Made by a program: the position numbers and the translations under genes. The notes under the pieces are model-generated. The model was not told the origin of the DNA. It ran no database searches and saw only the letters and a list, made by a program, of their open reading frames with translations. A DNA stretch of 64,000 nucleotides from Bradyrhizobium sp. AUGA SZCCT0158 (GTDB taxonomy: Bacteria; Pseudomonadota; Alphaproteobacteria; Rhizobiales; Xanthobacteraceae), in the NCBI RefSeq assembly GCF_018130065.1, contig NZ_JAFCME010000004.1:186001-250000 (forward strand). The letters run 5' to 3'. Shown piece by piece: positions 42,489 through 51,385 of the stretch. Within the stretch, counting starts at the first letter, position 1. Each line of letters starts with the position of its first letter.

Positions 42489-43988
42489 TCACTCCGCCAG
42501 CGCCTCCCGGCGGCTGCGCCGGATCGCCGGGAATATCATCAGCAGGAACAGCACCGCGACGAGGGCGAGCAGCGTGGCGCTGATCGGGCGGCGCAGGAAC
42601 ACCGAAAAATCGCCGTCCGCCAGCAGCATCGCGCGCCGGAAATTTTCCTCAAGCTGCGGGCCGAGCACGAGGCCGAGCAACAGCGGCGCGGGCTCGACGC
42701 CGACCTTGATGAAGAAGTAGCCGATGACAGCGCAGCCGAGCATCAGCCAGACGTTGAACAGATTGTTGGCGATGCCGAAGGTGCCGATGCAGCAGAACAG
42801 CACGATTGCCGGGAACAGCAGACGATAGGGAATCTTCAGCATCGAGACCCACACGCCGATCAGGGGCAGGTTGATCACCAGCAGCATCAAATTGCCGACC
42901 CACATGCTGGCGATGACGCCCCAGACCAGTTGGGGTTGCTCGCGCATGATCTGTGGGCCGGGCTGGATGCCTTGCATCATCAGTGCGCCGATCATCAGCG
43001 CCATCAGGGCATTGGCGGGGATGCCGAGCGTCAATAGCGGGATGAAGCTGGTCTGCGCGCCGGCATTGTTGGCAGCCTCGGGCCCCGCGACGCCCTCGAT
43101 CGCGCCCTTGCCGAAGCGGGAAGGATCGCGGGCGAGCTTCTTCTCCAGCGCATAGGAAGAGAACGGCGGCAGCGCCGCTCCGCCGCCCGGCAACACGCCG
43201 AGGACCGAGCCGAGCATGGTGCCGCGGAGCATCGCCGGGAAGGCGGCGCGAAGGTCGGCGCGACTGGGGATCAGGCTGCGGATCGACTGGCTGACGACGC
43301 GCATCGTCGCCGGGCGCTCGAGGTTGGCGATGATCTCGCCGAGACCGAACAACCCCATCGCGACCGGCACGAAGTCGAGTCCGTCGGAGATTTCAGGAAC
43401 ACCAAAAGTCATCCGCGGCGCCCCCGAATTGACGTCGATGCCGACAAGGCCGAGCAGGATACCGAGCAGCACCATCGCGAGCGACTTGGCGACGGAGCCG
43501 TGCGCGAGCACGACGGCGGCGATCAATCCGAGCACGAGCAGGCTGAAATACTCGACCGCGGTGAATTTCAGCGCCAGCGCCGCCAGCGGCAGGCTGAGCA
43601 CGGCGATGACGACAGTCGCGACGGTGCCGGCAAAGAACGACGAGATCGCGGCGATGGCGAGGGCGGTCCCGGCCTTGCCCTGTTTGGCCATCTCGTGGCC
43701 GTCGAGGCAGGTGACGACCGAAGACGTTTCGCCGGGCACGTTGACGAGGATGGCCGTGGTCGAGCCGCCATATTGCGCGCCGTAGAAGATGCCGGCCAGC
43801 ATGATCATGGCGGAGGGCGGCGACAGGCCGAAGGTGAACGGCAGCAGCAGCGCGACCGCCGGGATCGGCCCGATGCCGGGCAGCACGCCGATCGCGGTGC
43901 CGATGACGACGCCGATCAGGCAGAACAGCAGATTTTTCAGCTGCAGGGCGGTCGAGAGCCCCATCAGCAGATTGTCGAACAGCTCCAT
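42489..43988 (-). CDS. tctA: Tripartite tricarboxylate transporter large permease TctA
   Basis: The 499-residue permease has about twelve helices and the conserved GVLPGIGPIPAVALLLPFTF loop, plus the second re-entrant loop GSVLGVLPGGGAALPPFSSYALEK. It moves a carboxylate bound by TctC into the cell using the membrane potential. tctB lies one base upstream and tctC 31 bases further, in the usual C-B-A order. The kdgD gene beyond the divergent LysR suggests a sugar acid as substrate, which is inference. Confidence 0.93.
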   Translation of the reverse strand: MELFDNLLMGLSTALQLKNLLFCLIGVVIGTAIGVLPGIGPIPAVALLLPFTFGLSPPSAMIMLAGIFYGAQYGGSTTAILVNVPGETSSVVTCLDGHEMAKQGKAGTALAIAAISSFFAGTVATVVIAVLSLPLAALALKFTAVEYFSLLVLGLIAAVVLAHGSVAKSLAMVLLGILLGLVGIDVNSGAPRMTFGVPEISDGLDFVPVAMGLFGLGEIIANLERPATMRVVSQSIRSLIPSRADLRAAFPAMLRGTMLGSVLGVLPGGGAALPPFSSYALEKKLARDPSRFGKGAIEGVAGPEAANNAGAQTSFIPLLTLGIPANALMALMIGALMMQGIQPGPQIMREQPQLVWGVIASMWVGNLMLLVINLPLIGVWVSMLKIPYRLLFPAIVLFCCIGTFGIANNLFNVWLMLGCAVIGYFFIKVGVEPAPLLLGLVLGPQLEENFRRAMLLADGDFSVFLRRPISATLLALVAVLFLLMIFPAIRRSRREALAE

Positions 43989-43989
43989 G

Positions 43990-44448
43990 TCAGAACCATG
44001 CTCCAGGCCAGATCGGCACCGGCAAGGCCAGCGCCTTGACGAAGAGCAGCACCGCGGCCGCCGAGAGCCCCAGCGCGAACAGCAGGGTCTCGATCGGCCG
44101 CGCTTCCCGCGTCGCCAGGCTGGCGATCAGGATTGCGGCAAAGGACGACAGCGCAAGGCCGAAGCGCGTGGCTGTCAGTGCGAACACGGCTACCGACGCC
44201 GTGATCGCGAGCAGGGGTTGCAGCCGGACTGGCGCGATCCCGACAAAGGGGCGGCGAAGGCCGCGGACGGCGAACCAGAGCCCGAAGCCCAGCAGCATGA
44301 TGGCGATGGCGCGCGGCATGTAGCCAGGCCCCATGTCGGCGGCGGTGCCGCCCGACAAGGTGCGCGTCGCCGCCAGCGCGATGCCAGCGACAGCGATCAG
44401 GAACAGCCCGAAGAGCAGGTCCTGCCAATCCGTTCGGCGGGCGTTCAT
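43990..44448 (-). CDS. tctB: Tripartite tricarboxylate transporter small permease TctB
   Basis: The 152-residue protein has four hydrophobic helices, opening DLLFGLFLIAVAGIALAAT with the MGPGYMPRAIAIMLLGFGL motif typical of TctB. It forms the membrane complex with TctA and ends one base before it. It is poorly conserved as a family, so the call rests on motif and operon position. Confidence 0.9.
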   Translation of the reverse strand: MNARRTDWQDLLFGLFLIAVAGIALAATRTLSGGTAADMGPGYMPRAIAIMLLGFGLWFAVRGLRRPFVGIAPVRLQPLLAITASVAVFALTATRFGLALSSFAAILIASLATREARPIETLLFALGLSAAAVLLFVKALALPVPIWPGAWF

Positions 44449-44479
44449 CGCAAGCCTCGCTTCGCCGGTATCGATCGCG

Positions 44480-45463
44480 TCATTCGCCCTTGATGCCGGC
44501 TTCGCGAATGATGTCGCCCCAGCGCTTTGTTGAATCCTTCAGCCAGGTTGCCATCGCATCCGTGCTGCCGGCGCGGACCTCGCCGCCCTGTTCGGCGATC
44601 TTTGCCTTGATCTCGGGTGTCTCCAGAATCTTGCCGATCTCGGCATTGAGCCGGGCAATCACTGCCGGCGGCGTACCGCTGGCCACGACGATGCCTTGCC
44701 AGGTGCCGAACTCGCCGCCGGGCAGCTTGGCTTCCTTGAACGTCGGCACGTCAGGCGCGGAGGGGACGCGGTTCTCGCCGGTGACCGCCAGACCGATCAA
44801 CTGCTTGTTGTTTACGAAGGGAAGGGTGGCTGAGGCACCATTGATGAGGGCGCCGCTTTCGCCGGCGACGACGGCGCGGGTGGCGGCAGCACCGCCCTTG
44901 TAGGGCACGTGCTTGAACTGGATGCCGAGTTCCTTCTGCATCACCACGGCGGTGATGTGATTGGCACCGCCGACGCCGGAATTGGCCACGGCGAGTTTGC
45001 CGGGATTGGCCTTGGCATAGGCGATCAGTTCCGCCGCCGTCTTGACCGGGATCGATTCATGCACGGCCAGTACATAGGGGCCGAACATCACCATCGTGAC
45101 CGGGGCGAGGTCCTTTTCGAGACTATAGGTCAGGTTGGAAAACAGGCTGGGCGCCGTCGTGAGCGAACCGAGATCGGTCAGCAGCAGGGTCGTGCCGTCA
45201 GGCGTCGCCTTGGCGACGGTGTCGGCGCCGAGGTTGCCGGACGCGCCGGGCTTGTTCTCGATCACCACGCTCTGGCCGATCGCCGCCGACAGTTTTGGGC
45301 TGATCAGCCGCGCCAGGATGTCCGAGGTTCCGCCGGGCGCGAACGGCACGATAATGCGCACTGGCCGGTCGAAATTTTGGGCGGAAGCTGTGCCCGGCAG
45401 TTGGCTGAACAGGATGGCTGCGGCGGCGGCGAGGGCGGCACGGCGCCCGAAACGTGGAAGCAT
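44480..45463 (-). CDS. tctC: Bug/TctC-family periplasmic binding protein
   Basis: The 327-residue protein has a signal peptide (MLPRFGRRAALAAAAAILFSQ to ASAQ) and the Bug signature FDRPVRIIVPFAPGGTSDILAR, followed by VIENKPGASGNLGADTVAKA and HVPYKGGAAATRAVV. It captures a carboxylate in the periplasm and delivers it to TctAB. GGAGGAGAAACC precedes the ATG at 45463. It is divergent from a LysR gene that probably regulates the operon. Confidence 0.92.
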   Translation of the reverse strand: MLPRFGRRAALAAAAAILFSQLPGTASAQNFDRPVRIIVPFAPGGTSDILARLISPKLSAAIGQSVVIENKPGASGNLGADTVAKATPDGTTLLLTDLGSLTTAPSLFSNLTYSLEKDLAPVTMVMFGPYVLAVHESIPVKTAAELIAYAKANPGKLAVANSGVGGANHITAVVMQKELGIQFKHVPYKGGAAATRAVVAGESGALINGASATLPFVNNKQLIGLAVTGENRVPSAPDVPTFKEAKLPGGEFGTWQGIVVASGTPPAVIARLNAEIGKILETPEIKAKIAEQGGEVRAGSTDAMATWLKDSTKRWGDIIREAGIKGE

Positions 45464-45669
45464 GGTTTCTCCTCCGGTCGAATTCGCGCAAGCGCTCTGC
45501 GGCGTCGCGCATCGCGGTCTTTGGCCGCGCTGATGGCACGATAGGCGATGACCGATCCAATAGCGAACCAGAATGAGGATGGTCCGATACCAATTTTGGA
45601 TCAAATCGCGGACTTGCGCTAGGCTGGCGAGCTGGGAGCCGGTATGCGGCAAAGAATAAAGGGAGTGGA

Positions 45670-46593
45670 ATGTTCGAACTGAGTCAGGTGCGCTGCTTCG
45701 TGGCCGTGGCAGAGGAACTGCATTTCGGCCGCGCCGCTGCCCGGCTGAACATGACGCAGCCGCCGCTCAGCCGGCAGATCCAGATTCTCGAACGGATCCT
45801 GGGTGTAAAACTGCTTCAGCGCGGCAATCGCCTGGTCCGGCCGACGCCGGCCGGACAAAGTTTCCTGACCGAGGCGCGGCTGATCCTGAAGCTGACGGAG
45901 AGCGCGGCGCTGCTGGCGCGGCGCGTAGCGGATGGCAAGGCCGGCTCGGTCAATATCGGCTTCACCGCCGCATCTTCCTATAGTTATGTCCCGGAGCTGG
46001 TCGCGGCCTGCCGCCAGCAATTGCCTGACGTCGAGCTGATCCTCAAGGAAATGGTCAGCGGCGACCAACTCAAGCGTCTCGGTGCCGGCGAAATCGATAT
46101 CGGCCTGTTGCGGCCGCCGATCCCGCGCAGCGGCCTGCAGTTTTTTCGGGTCAAGGCCGAACGGATGATCGCGGCCGTGCCGGCCGGGCACAAGCTCGCC
46201 GCGGCGGCGACGATCGATCTGGCTGATCTCGCGGCCGAACCGTTCATCACCTACGCCCCGTATGAGGCCCGTTACTTCCACGACCTGCTGGTGGAGTTGT
46301 TTTCACGCGCCGCATTGGCGCCGGTCTATGTCCAGCACCTCGCGCAGATCCATTCGATCCTGGCCATCGTGCAAGCCGGCGTCGGCGTCGCCCTGGTGCC
46401 GGAAGCGGCCGAGAAATTGCAGTTCAAGGGCGTCGCGCTGCGGCCGCTGGCGGACGACCAGCAACGGGCGGCCGAACTCTACTTCGTCTGGCGGGACGAT
46501 AATGACAATCCGCTGTTGCCGGTGATCGCGGCGATCGCCCGCGACCTGGCCGGCAGAGCGTTTTCCAGCGAAGTGGACACCGGTTCGCGTTAA
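45670..46593 (+). CDS. LysR-family regulator of the tct operon
   Basis: The 307-residue protein opens [20 protein letters not shown], with helix-turn-helix [21 protein letters not shown] and the effector domain [21 protein letters not shown], close to the CbbR/BenM-like branch. It is divergent from tctC. The 206-base gap holds CCAATTTTGG (45590-45599) within a longer GATCCAA/TTGGATC inverted pair, a plausible binding site. Its last 11 residues and TAA stop lie inside a dispersed repeat (46558-46656), so the natural C terminus may have been replaced. Confidence 0.88.
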   Translation: MFELSQVRCFVAVAEELHFGRAAARLNMTQPPLSRQIQILERILGVKLLQRGNRLVRPTPAGQSFLTEARLILKLTESAALLARRVADGKAGSVNIGFTAASSYSYVPELVAACRQQLPDVELILKEMVSGDQLKRLGAGEIDIGLLRPPIPRSGLQFFRVKAERMIAAVPAGHKLAAAATIDLADLAAEPFITYAPYEARYFHDLLVELFSRAALAPVYVQHLAQIHSILAIVQAGVGVALVPEAAEKLQFKGVALRPLADDQQRAAELYFVWRDDNDNPLLPVIAAIARDLAGRAFSSEVDTGSR

Positions 46594-46656
46594 GAAAACG
46601 CGTCAAATCAAGAAGCCAGAGCCCTGTTCCGATGCATCGGAACGGAAAAGGCTCTG
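46558..46656. repeat. Dispersed repeat encoding the LysR C terminus, with terminator-like hairpin
   Basis: GCGTTTTC (46558-46565) pairs with GAAAACGC (46594-46601). A perfect 18-bp palindrome GTTCCGATGCATCGGAAC lies at 46626-46643, flanked by CAGAGCC and GGCTCTG. I know this as a common Bradyrhizobium repeat from memory. The LysR stop at 46591-46593 falls in the first hairpin; the second could end transcription. Confidence 0.78.
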
Positions 46657-46759
46657 GAGCCTGAGCCATCCAATCAATGGATCATTCGATCCAGCAATTG
46701 GTCTGCGGCGGCATCAGTCCCGGTCTACTTCTGAGGTCTTCACAGCAAGGACCGCAGCG

Positions 46760-47722
46760 ATGAGCAGAATGACCCCGAAGGAAATGGCACTGACGATCGG
46801 CAACGGGCTGCTGTCGTTCCCGGTCACGCCGTTCGACGTAGCCAACAGATTCGACGCGGCGCGCTATCGCTCCAATCTCGACTGGCTGTGCAGCTATGAG
46901 GTGGCCGGTCTGTTCGCGGCCGGCGGCACCGGCGAATTCTTCTCGCTGACGCCGGCGGAAGTCGTCGACGTCGTTACAACTGCGGTGCAGCAGACCGCCG
47001 GTCGCGTGCCGGTCCTCGCCGGCGTCGGTTACGGCACAGCGACGGCGACGGAACTGGCCGGCGCCGTCGAACGCGCCGGTGCGGACGGCATCCTGCTGCT
47101 TCCGCCTTACCTGGTGTTCAGCGAACAAGCGGGACTGGCCGCGCATGTCGAGGCGGTCTGCAAGTCGACCAGCCTCGGCGTCATCGTCTATAACCGCGAC
47201 AACGCCATCCTCACCGAGGACACGATCGCAAGACTCTGCGAGCGCTGCCCGAACCTCGTCGGGTTCAAGGACGGCGTCGGCGACATCGAACAGATGACGC
47301 GGATCTATCTGCGCATGGGGGACCGGCTGACCTATGTCGGCGGATTGCCCACCGCCGAAACCTTCGCGCTGCCTTATCTCGAAATGGGCGTCACGACCTA
47401 TTCCTCCGCCGTGTTTAATTTCGTGCCTGAGTTCTCGACCAAATTCTACGCGGCCGTGCGGCGGCGCGACCGTGAAACCGTCCAGGCCGGTTTGCGCGAT
47501 TTCATCATGCCGCTGCTTGCGATCCGCAACCGCAAGCGCGGGTATGCGGTCTCGATGATCAAGGCGGGGATGAAAGTGATCGGCCGTGATTCCGGCCCGG
47601 TGCGCTCGCCGCTGACCGATCTGACAGCATCAGAGGTCGAGGAACTTTCGGCGCTGGTCAGCCGCCTCAAAGCGAGCGAGTTTACGAGGCGGGTGACCGC
47701 GTATTCAAATCTGACCGGATGA
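46760..47722 (+). CDS. kdgD: 5-dehydro-4-deoxyglucarate dehydratase
   Basis: KdgD dehydrates and decarboxylates 5-keto-4-deoxyglucarate to 2-ketoglutarate semialdehyde in glucarate/galactarate breakdown. The 320-residue TIM barrel shows [10 protein letters not shown], the GGTGEFFSL loop, the Schiff-base region VIVYNRDNA and GFKDGVGD with the catalytic Lys. The frame closes with [28 protein letters not shown]. The 52 bases at 47636-47687 recur at 50044-50095, and the tail after them differs from the second copy (TTQWLAAA). The present C terminus may therefore have been changed by an insertion. The neighbouring tct transporter fits sugar-acid uptake. Confidence 0.88.
   Translation: MSRMTPKEMALTIGNGLLSFPVTPFDVANRFDAARYRSNLDWLCSYEVAGLFAAGGTGEFFSLTPAEVVDVVTTAVQQTAGRVPVLAGVGYGTATATELAGAVERAGADGILLLPPYLVFSEQAGLAAHVEAVCKSTSLGVIVYNRDNAILTEDTIARLCERCPNLVGFKDGVGDIEQMTRIYLRMGDRLTYVGGLPTAETFALPYLEMGVTTYSSAVFNFVPEFSTKFYAAVRRRDRETVQAGLRDFIMPLLAIRNRKRGYAVSMIKAGMKVIGRDSGPVRSPLTDLTASEVEELSALVSRLKASEFTRRVTAYSNLTG
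47636..47687 (+). repeat. Left copy of the kdgD 3'-end direct repeat
   Basis: This 52-base segment of kdgD matches 50044-50095 at 47 of 52 positions in the same orientation. Together they bracket the TIR cassette. Confidence 0.85.
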
Positions 47723-47855
47723 AGAACACCAACCAGGACGGGCTCACTAATACGCATGCATGAGGATGTGAATGAGAGTTTGACACGCAGATCATCCCGT
47801 CGGACCGGCAGGAATCTGCGCCAGAATCCATTTATATGATCGACCAAATGTGCTA

Positions 47856-47874
47856 CCCCTACGTGTGTTAGGGG
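47856..47874 (+). promoter_or_regulatory. Hairpin covering the ribosome site of the TIR gene
   Basis: CCCCTA (47856-47861) pairs with TAGGGG (47869-47874) across a seven-base loop. The right arm carries the only purine-rich ribosome site, seven bases before the ATG at 47882. Translation may be held low, which would suit a toxic effector. Confidence 0.45.
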
Positions 47875-47881
47875 CCGCGCG

Positions 47882-49228
47882 ATGTGGAATAAATTTTTCG
47901 GCAAGGGTAAGCAAAGCGGCGCTGCCGAGCCTCGCCAGAATCTCAATCCGGAAGAGATGATTTTGATCGATGCCCGAGCCAATCTCGCGGCAACGGGTAG
48001 TCTTACCGCAATTCTTGTTCATCTGTTTGAGGCCAAGGCCAATTTCGAAGCCAAAGCCAAAGAGGCAAGCCCGGAAAATGCGCCGTGCTACGAGGCAATC
48101 GCAGCGTGGAGCGATGAGTGCATGCGTGCGATCTACAATACAGCGACCGAGATCATCAAGCGGTGCCGCCCCGTTGTCGACGGTGGGGGGAGCTATGATC
48201 CATACGCCGGGATGGCCGTGACCGACTGTCTTGTTGTTCTGGAGAAGCTCAAGGAAATCCTGGATGGACAGATTGCGCTCCCAATCAGCCAATGGGACCG
48301 AGAGTTGGCGATCGACGCTCTCGAACGTCAGCACTTCCCGGCACTTTGGCAGCTGTGCGTTTGGCTGAGCGCCGCGTGGCATCAACTCGAAGATGTCATG
48401 GAACTTCGACAAGCCATGATGCGGTTCGTGAGCATGGGAGAAATCTTTGAGAACCGGCGTTGGGCCGGCGAGCAACTCAATCGATTGGGCATTATCAACG
48501 CCCTGCATGTCTACCGCGATGCACGCCTGCGTGGATTGACGGAGCCGGATCAGGGAATAATCGCGGAGGCTTGTGCCGAAGGACTGCGGGACTTCGGACA
48601 TGAGACCGAAGATCGCGCCAGGCGCGCCGTCAACGCCGGCGATCTTACGCCTGATGCGCGATACCTCGATGCCAAGGATGTTATGCACCTCGGCCTGCAT
48701 TCGCAGATGCGGCGGGTTGGAGGCGTTTTCCTTAGCCATCGTGGTCCGGACTGCAAACGGGCATTGATGGATCTGTACGGCAAGCCCCGGCCGACGATAT
48801 TCCTCGACATTTGGGCGCGTCCTCGGGGCGATACCAACCGCCGTTTCTTGTGGCGCAATCTCGGCGCCTCAGAGGAGATGCACGCGTTCGTCACCACCAA
48901 TTACGCAGCATCGAACTATTGCCTGAAGGAGGTGGAGGCTTGGGGATTGCTAAGTGCTGCACGCGGTCATTCGCCGGAAGCCACGCCGGCGGCGCCGATT
49001 CACCATTGTGCGCCTGGGCACTGCGTCGTCGACGTAACGAATCGACCATCGAGTCGGCACTGCGCTTCAGTCGTGAGGCGGTCGACATGGCTAAAGCTCC
49101 ACTGGGTGTACGCCTCGGCGAAAGCGAGGCCGAGGCGTCGGCTTCAGATGAATGGAATCGGGGGATATTCGCAAGCGCAATTCTGTCGCCACGCCCCGGA
49201 GAAACCACTGCCGATATTCCTGCCATGA
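47882..49228 (+). CDS. TIR-domain protein, probably frameshifted near its 3' end
   Basis: Residues 1-275 are a helical domain I do not recognise. Residues 281-360 look like a TIR domain: GVFLSHRGPDCKRALMDLYG (first strand and helix), TIFLDIWARPRGDTN, HAFVTTNYAASNYCLKEVEAWG, with a Glu at the usual NADase position (E350 or E352). After residue 360 the frame turns into out-of-frame-looking sequence and overlaps the next gene by 142 bases. One frame over, the same DNA reads RRFTIVRLGTASST then stops at 49037, resembling the last TIR strand and leaving a normal 49-base gap to the next gene. A recent frameshift is therefore likely. With its partner it forms a cassette flanked by kdgD repeats. An NAD-depleting defence effector is the working guess. 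Confidence 0.65.
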   Translation: MWNKFFGKGKQSGAAEPRQNLNPEEMILIDARANLAATGSLTAILVHLFEAKANFEAKAKEASPENAPCYEAIAAWSDECMRAIYNTATEIIKRCRPVVDGGGSYDPYAGMAVTDCLVVLEKLKEILDGQIALPISQWDRELAIDALERQHFPALWQLCVWLSAAWHQLEDVMELRQAMMRFVSMGEIFENRRWAGEQLNRLGIINALHVYRDARLRGLTEPDQGIIAEACAEGLRDFGHETEDRARRAVNAGDLTPDARYLDAKDVMHLGLHSQMRRVGGVFLSHRGPDCKRALMDLYGKPRPTIFLDIWARPRGDTNRRFLWRNLGASEEMHAFVTTNYAASNYCLKEVEAWGLLSAARGHSPEATPAAPIHHCAPGHCVVDVTNRPSSRHCASVVRRSTWLKLHWVYASAKARPRRRLQMNGIGGYSQAQFCRHAPEKPLPIFLP

Positions 49229-50043
49229 TGCTGGCGCACGAACCGATCGCTGCGCTTTTGACTCTCATGAATCGTGCAATCGAACTTCTGAAGACCGACG
49301 CGAGTGCGACGGACGAACTTCGGCAAGTCCTGGTTCAAATCGAACAGATAATTCCCGAACGGTCGCCGGACCACACTTCGCAGTTTCGAGCGCTGCTGCG
49401 GTCGGTTATCGAACATCTCGCGACAGCAATCGAACTGAAGCGCAGGACGAGAACCGAGCCATTCTATTATTGCCTTCTTCATGTGTTGCAGGCGGTCGTG
49501 ATCATGACGGATCACATTTCAACGGGCCTGGAAGACTCTGATCCCGGTGTATTCTCCCGTAGCCTTGTTTATCTTGCAAAATTTGGAGCGAGTCTTGACT
49601 CGGTAGTGTCACAAATCGGAACGCTGAGTCTCACCTTGACGAGGGCCGGCTTCTACCTCGTCGATCAGGATGCGCTGAGCGCCGGCCTCTTGCTAGGCCT
49701 CCTTCCGGTCAATCATGAGTCGGACAGGCTGGAACTACGTATCGATTCGACATTTGAGCCGACAATGTCGGCGTCCATGGTCAACACGATAGTTCAAGCA
49801 GGACTGGATTGCCGCACGGTGCAGGTTGTGTGCGAGGTCGAACCTTATTTTTGGCAGTGTGTGGTTGTGATTGCTGCGGTCGCTGCGTTTCCCAGCCGCA
49901 ACTACCTTTTCATCGATGCAGAGGGTGGGCGGTCGCTTGAAACCCAAATCGGAAGGGTGAAAATGGAAGACTTCGCCCATGTCATCGTTGCTTGCATCGA
50001 AGACCTGCCTCAGCCGCTGATAAACCGACCTGACATCGGGTGA
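49087..50043 (+). CDS. Unrecognised partner protein of the TIR gene
   Basis: From the ATG at 49087 (behind GAGGCGGTCGAC) the protein has 318 residues and begins MAKAPLGVRLGESEAEASAS. Residues 70-230 are probably helical (LMNRAIELLKTDASATDELR, FYYCLLHVLQAVVIMTDHIS). The last 90 have a beta-rich pattern (DRLELRIDSTFEPTMSASMV, VQVVCEVEPYFWQCVVVIAA). I recognise no family. The frame is open back to 48811, but that part lies inside the TIR gene. Its TGA stop (50041-50043) is immediately followed by the right kdgD repeat, so it ends the inserted cassette. It may sense a signal for the TIR protein. Confidence 0.6.
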   Translation: MAKAPLGVRLGESEAEASASDEWNRGIFASAILSPRPGETTADIPAMMLAHEPIAALLTLMNRAIELLKTDASATDELRQVLVQIEQIIPERSPDHTSQFRALLRSVIEHLATAIELKRRTRTEPFYYCLLHVLQAVVIMTDHISTGLEDSDPGVFSRSLVYLAKFGASLDSVVSQIGTLSLTLTRAGFYLVDQDALSAGLLLGLLPVNHESDRLELRIDSTFEPTMSASMVNTIVQAGLDCRTVQVVCEVEPYFWQCVVVIAAVAAFPSRNYLFIDAEGGRSLETQIGRVKMEDFAHVIVACIEDLPQPLINRPDIG

Positions 50044-50118
50044 GTCGAGGAACTCTCGGCGCTGGTCGGTCGCCTCAAAGCGAACCAGTTTACGACCCAG
50101 TGGCTCGCGGCGGCGTAA
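50044..50118 (+). pseudogene. Duplicate 3' end of kdgD
   Basis: The segment reads [24 protein letters not shown] then TAA at 50116-50118, parallel to the end of KdgD. No other part of kdgD is present. 50044-50095 matches 47636-47687 at 47 of 52 bases. It is either the original kdgD end displaced by an insertion or the remnant of a second kdgD copy. Confidence 0.8.
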
Positions 50119-50193
50119 GTCGGCGCGGCTGCACGCCTAACGAATCCCTTGTAGGCTCGTCCCAACCGATTCTTGGTTGCGGAGGGGACGCGT

Positions 50194-51351
50194 ATGGCGT
50201 TGCGGTCGATCAAACGAATGGCGCTCGCGCTGCTGGTCTGTGGCGCAGGCCTCAGCAGCGTCGATGCCGCCGAGCCGATCCGTGTCGGCGCGGTGCTGCC
50301 GTTTTCCGGCGGCGTCGAGCTTTACGGCCAGCAGGCCAAGCTCGGGCTCGACCTCGCGGCCAAGGAAATCAACGCGGCGGGCGGCATTCTCGGCAGACCC
50401 GTTGAGGTGATGTACGCCGACGACAAAACACGGCCGGCCTCCGCCGAGGCCGCGATGCGCAAACTGATCGAGAGCGATGGCGTTGTCGCGGTGGTCGGCC
50501 CGATCACCTCGGCGAATCTGAATGCGATCGTGCCAATCGCCGAGAGTTCGAAAACTCCGCTGCTCTACGCCACCAATTATGAGGGCGGCAAATGCAGCCG
50601 TTATGTCTTCTCGTTCTCGACCGTACCCAACCAGGACATGGGCCAATTGCTGCCCTATATGAACCAGACCTTCGGCAATACTTATTTCCTGCTGGGCGCA
50701 GACCGGGTCTGGCCGCATCAGATGTTCGACATCGCAAAGCCGCTCATTGAAAATCTCGGCGGCAAAATCGTCGGCACGCAATATACGCTGGGCACCGAGA
50801 CGGATTTCACCCCGCTGATCGCGCAGGTCGCGGCGGCCAAGCCGAAGGTGCTGCTGTTTGCGCTCAAAGGCGACGGCATCGATTTCATCCGGCAGGCCGA
50901 CGACAAGGGATTGTTCAAGGAGACGACGGTCGCGTTCCTCGGCTTGTCCGAAATCGACCTCGGCATCTTTCGCGGCAAGGGCCAGAACATGCACACGGCG
51001 GTGCCGTCGGTCGCGACCAGCGATGACCCCGCCCTCAAAGCGTTTGTCGCCAAGGTTCGCGCCGAGGGCGGCGCCGATGTGCTGGTGTCGAACTACGTCA
51101 TGACCCACTACAACACGCTGATCGCGCTCAGGGGCGCGATCAAGAAGGCCGGCAAGGTCGACAAGGAGGCCATCATCGACGCGATGGCGGGGCTGGTCTT
51201 TCCATCGCCGACCGGGCCGGTGACGATCGACCAGAACCACTACGCGACGATGAACATGTTTATCGCCAAGACGCAGGGGAGCGAACTCGTCACGGTCCGT
51301 GCGCTGGGCCAGATCGCGCCGCAGCCGGGATGCAAACTGGCGGATCGCTGA
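50194..51351 (+). CDS. ABC transporter substrate-binding protein (Leu/Ile/Val or amide type)
   Basis: The 385-residue protein has a signal peptide (MALALLVCGAGLSSVDAA) and a Peripla_BP_6 domain: IRVGAVLPFSGGVELYGQQA, VVAVVGPITSANLNAIVPIAE, TPLLYATNYEGGKCSRYVF and DRVWPHQMFDIAKPLIENLGG. The NYEGG-C-R region resembles the AmiC/UrtA branch for amides or urea. GGAGGGGACG precedes the ATG at 50194. No permease or ATPase genes are adjacent, so it is an orphan binding protein here. Confidence 0.87.
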   Translation: MALRSIKRMALALLVCGAGLSSVDAAEPIRVGAVLPFSGGVELYGQQAKLGLDLAAKEINAAGGILGRPVEVMYADDKTRPASAEAAMRKLIESDGVVAVVGPITSANLNAIVPIAESSKTPLLYATNYEGGKCSRYVFSFSTVPNQDMGQLLPYMNQTFGNTYFLLGADRVWPHQMFDIAKPLIENLGGKIVGTQYTLGTETDFTPLIAQVAAAKPKVLLFALKGDGIDFIRQADDKGLFKETTVAFLGLSEIDLGIFRGKGQNMHTAVPSVATSDDPALKAFVAKVRAEGGADVLVSNYVMTHYNTLIALRGAIKKAGKVDKEAIIDAMAGLVFPSPTGPVTIDQNHYATMNMFIAKTQGSELVTVRALGQIAPQPGCKLADR

Positions 51352-51385
51352 TGCGGAGGCGCTCCATCGGGCACCTCCGTTGCCT

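Noticed and set aside
48811..49086. Upstream extension of the gene at 49087
   Set aside because: It lies in the TIR coding region in another frame and has no ribosome site; its sequence is Arg/Gly-rich and shadow-like.
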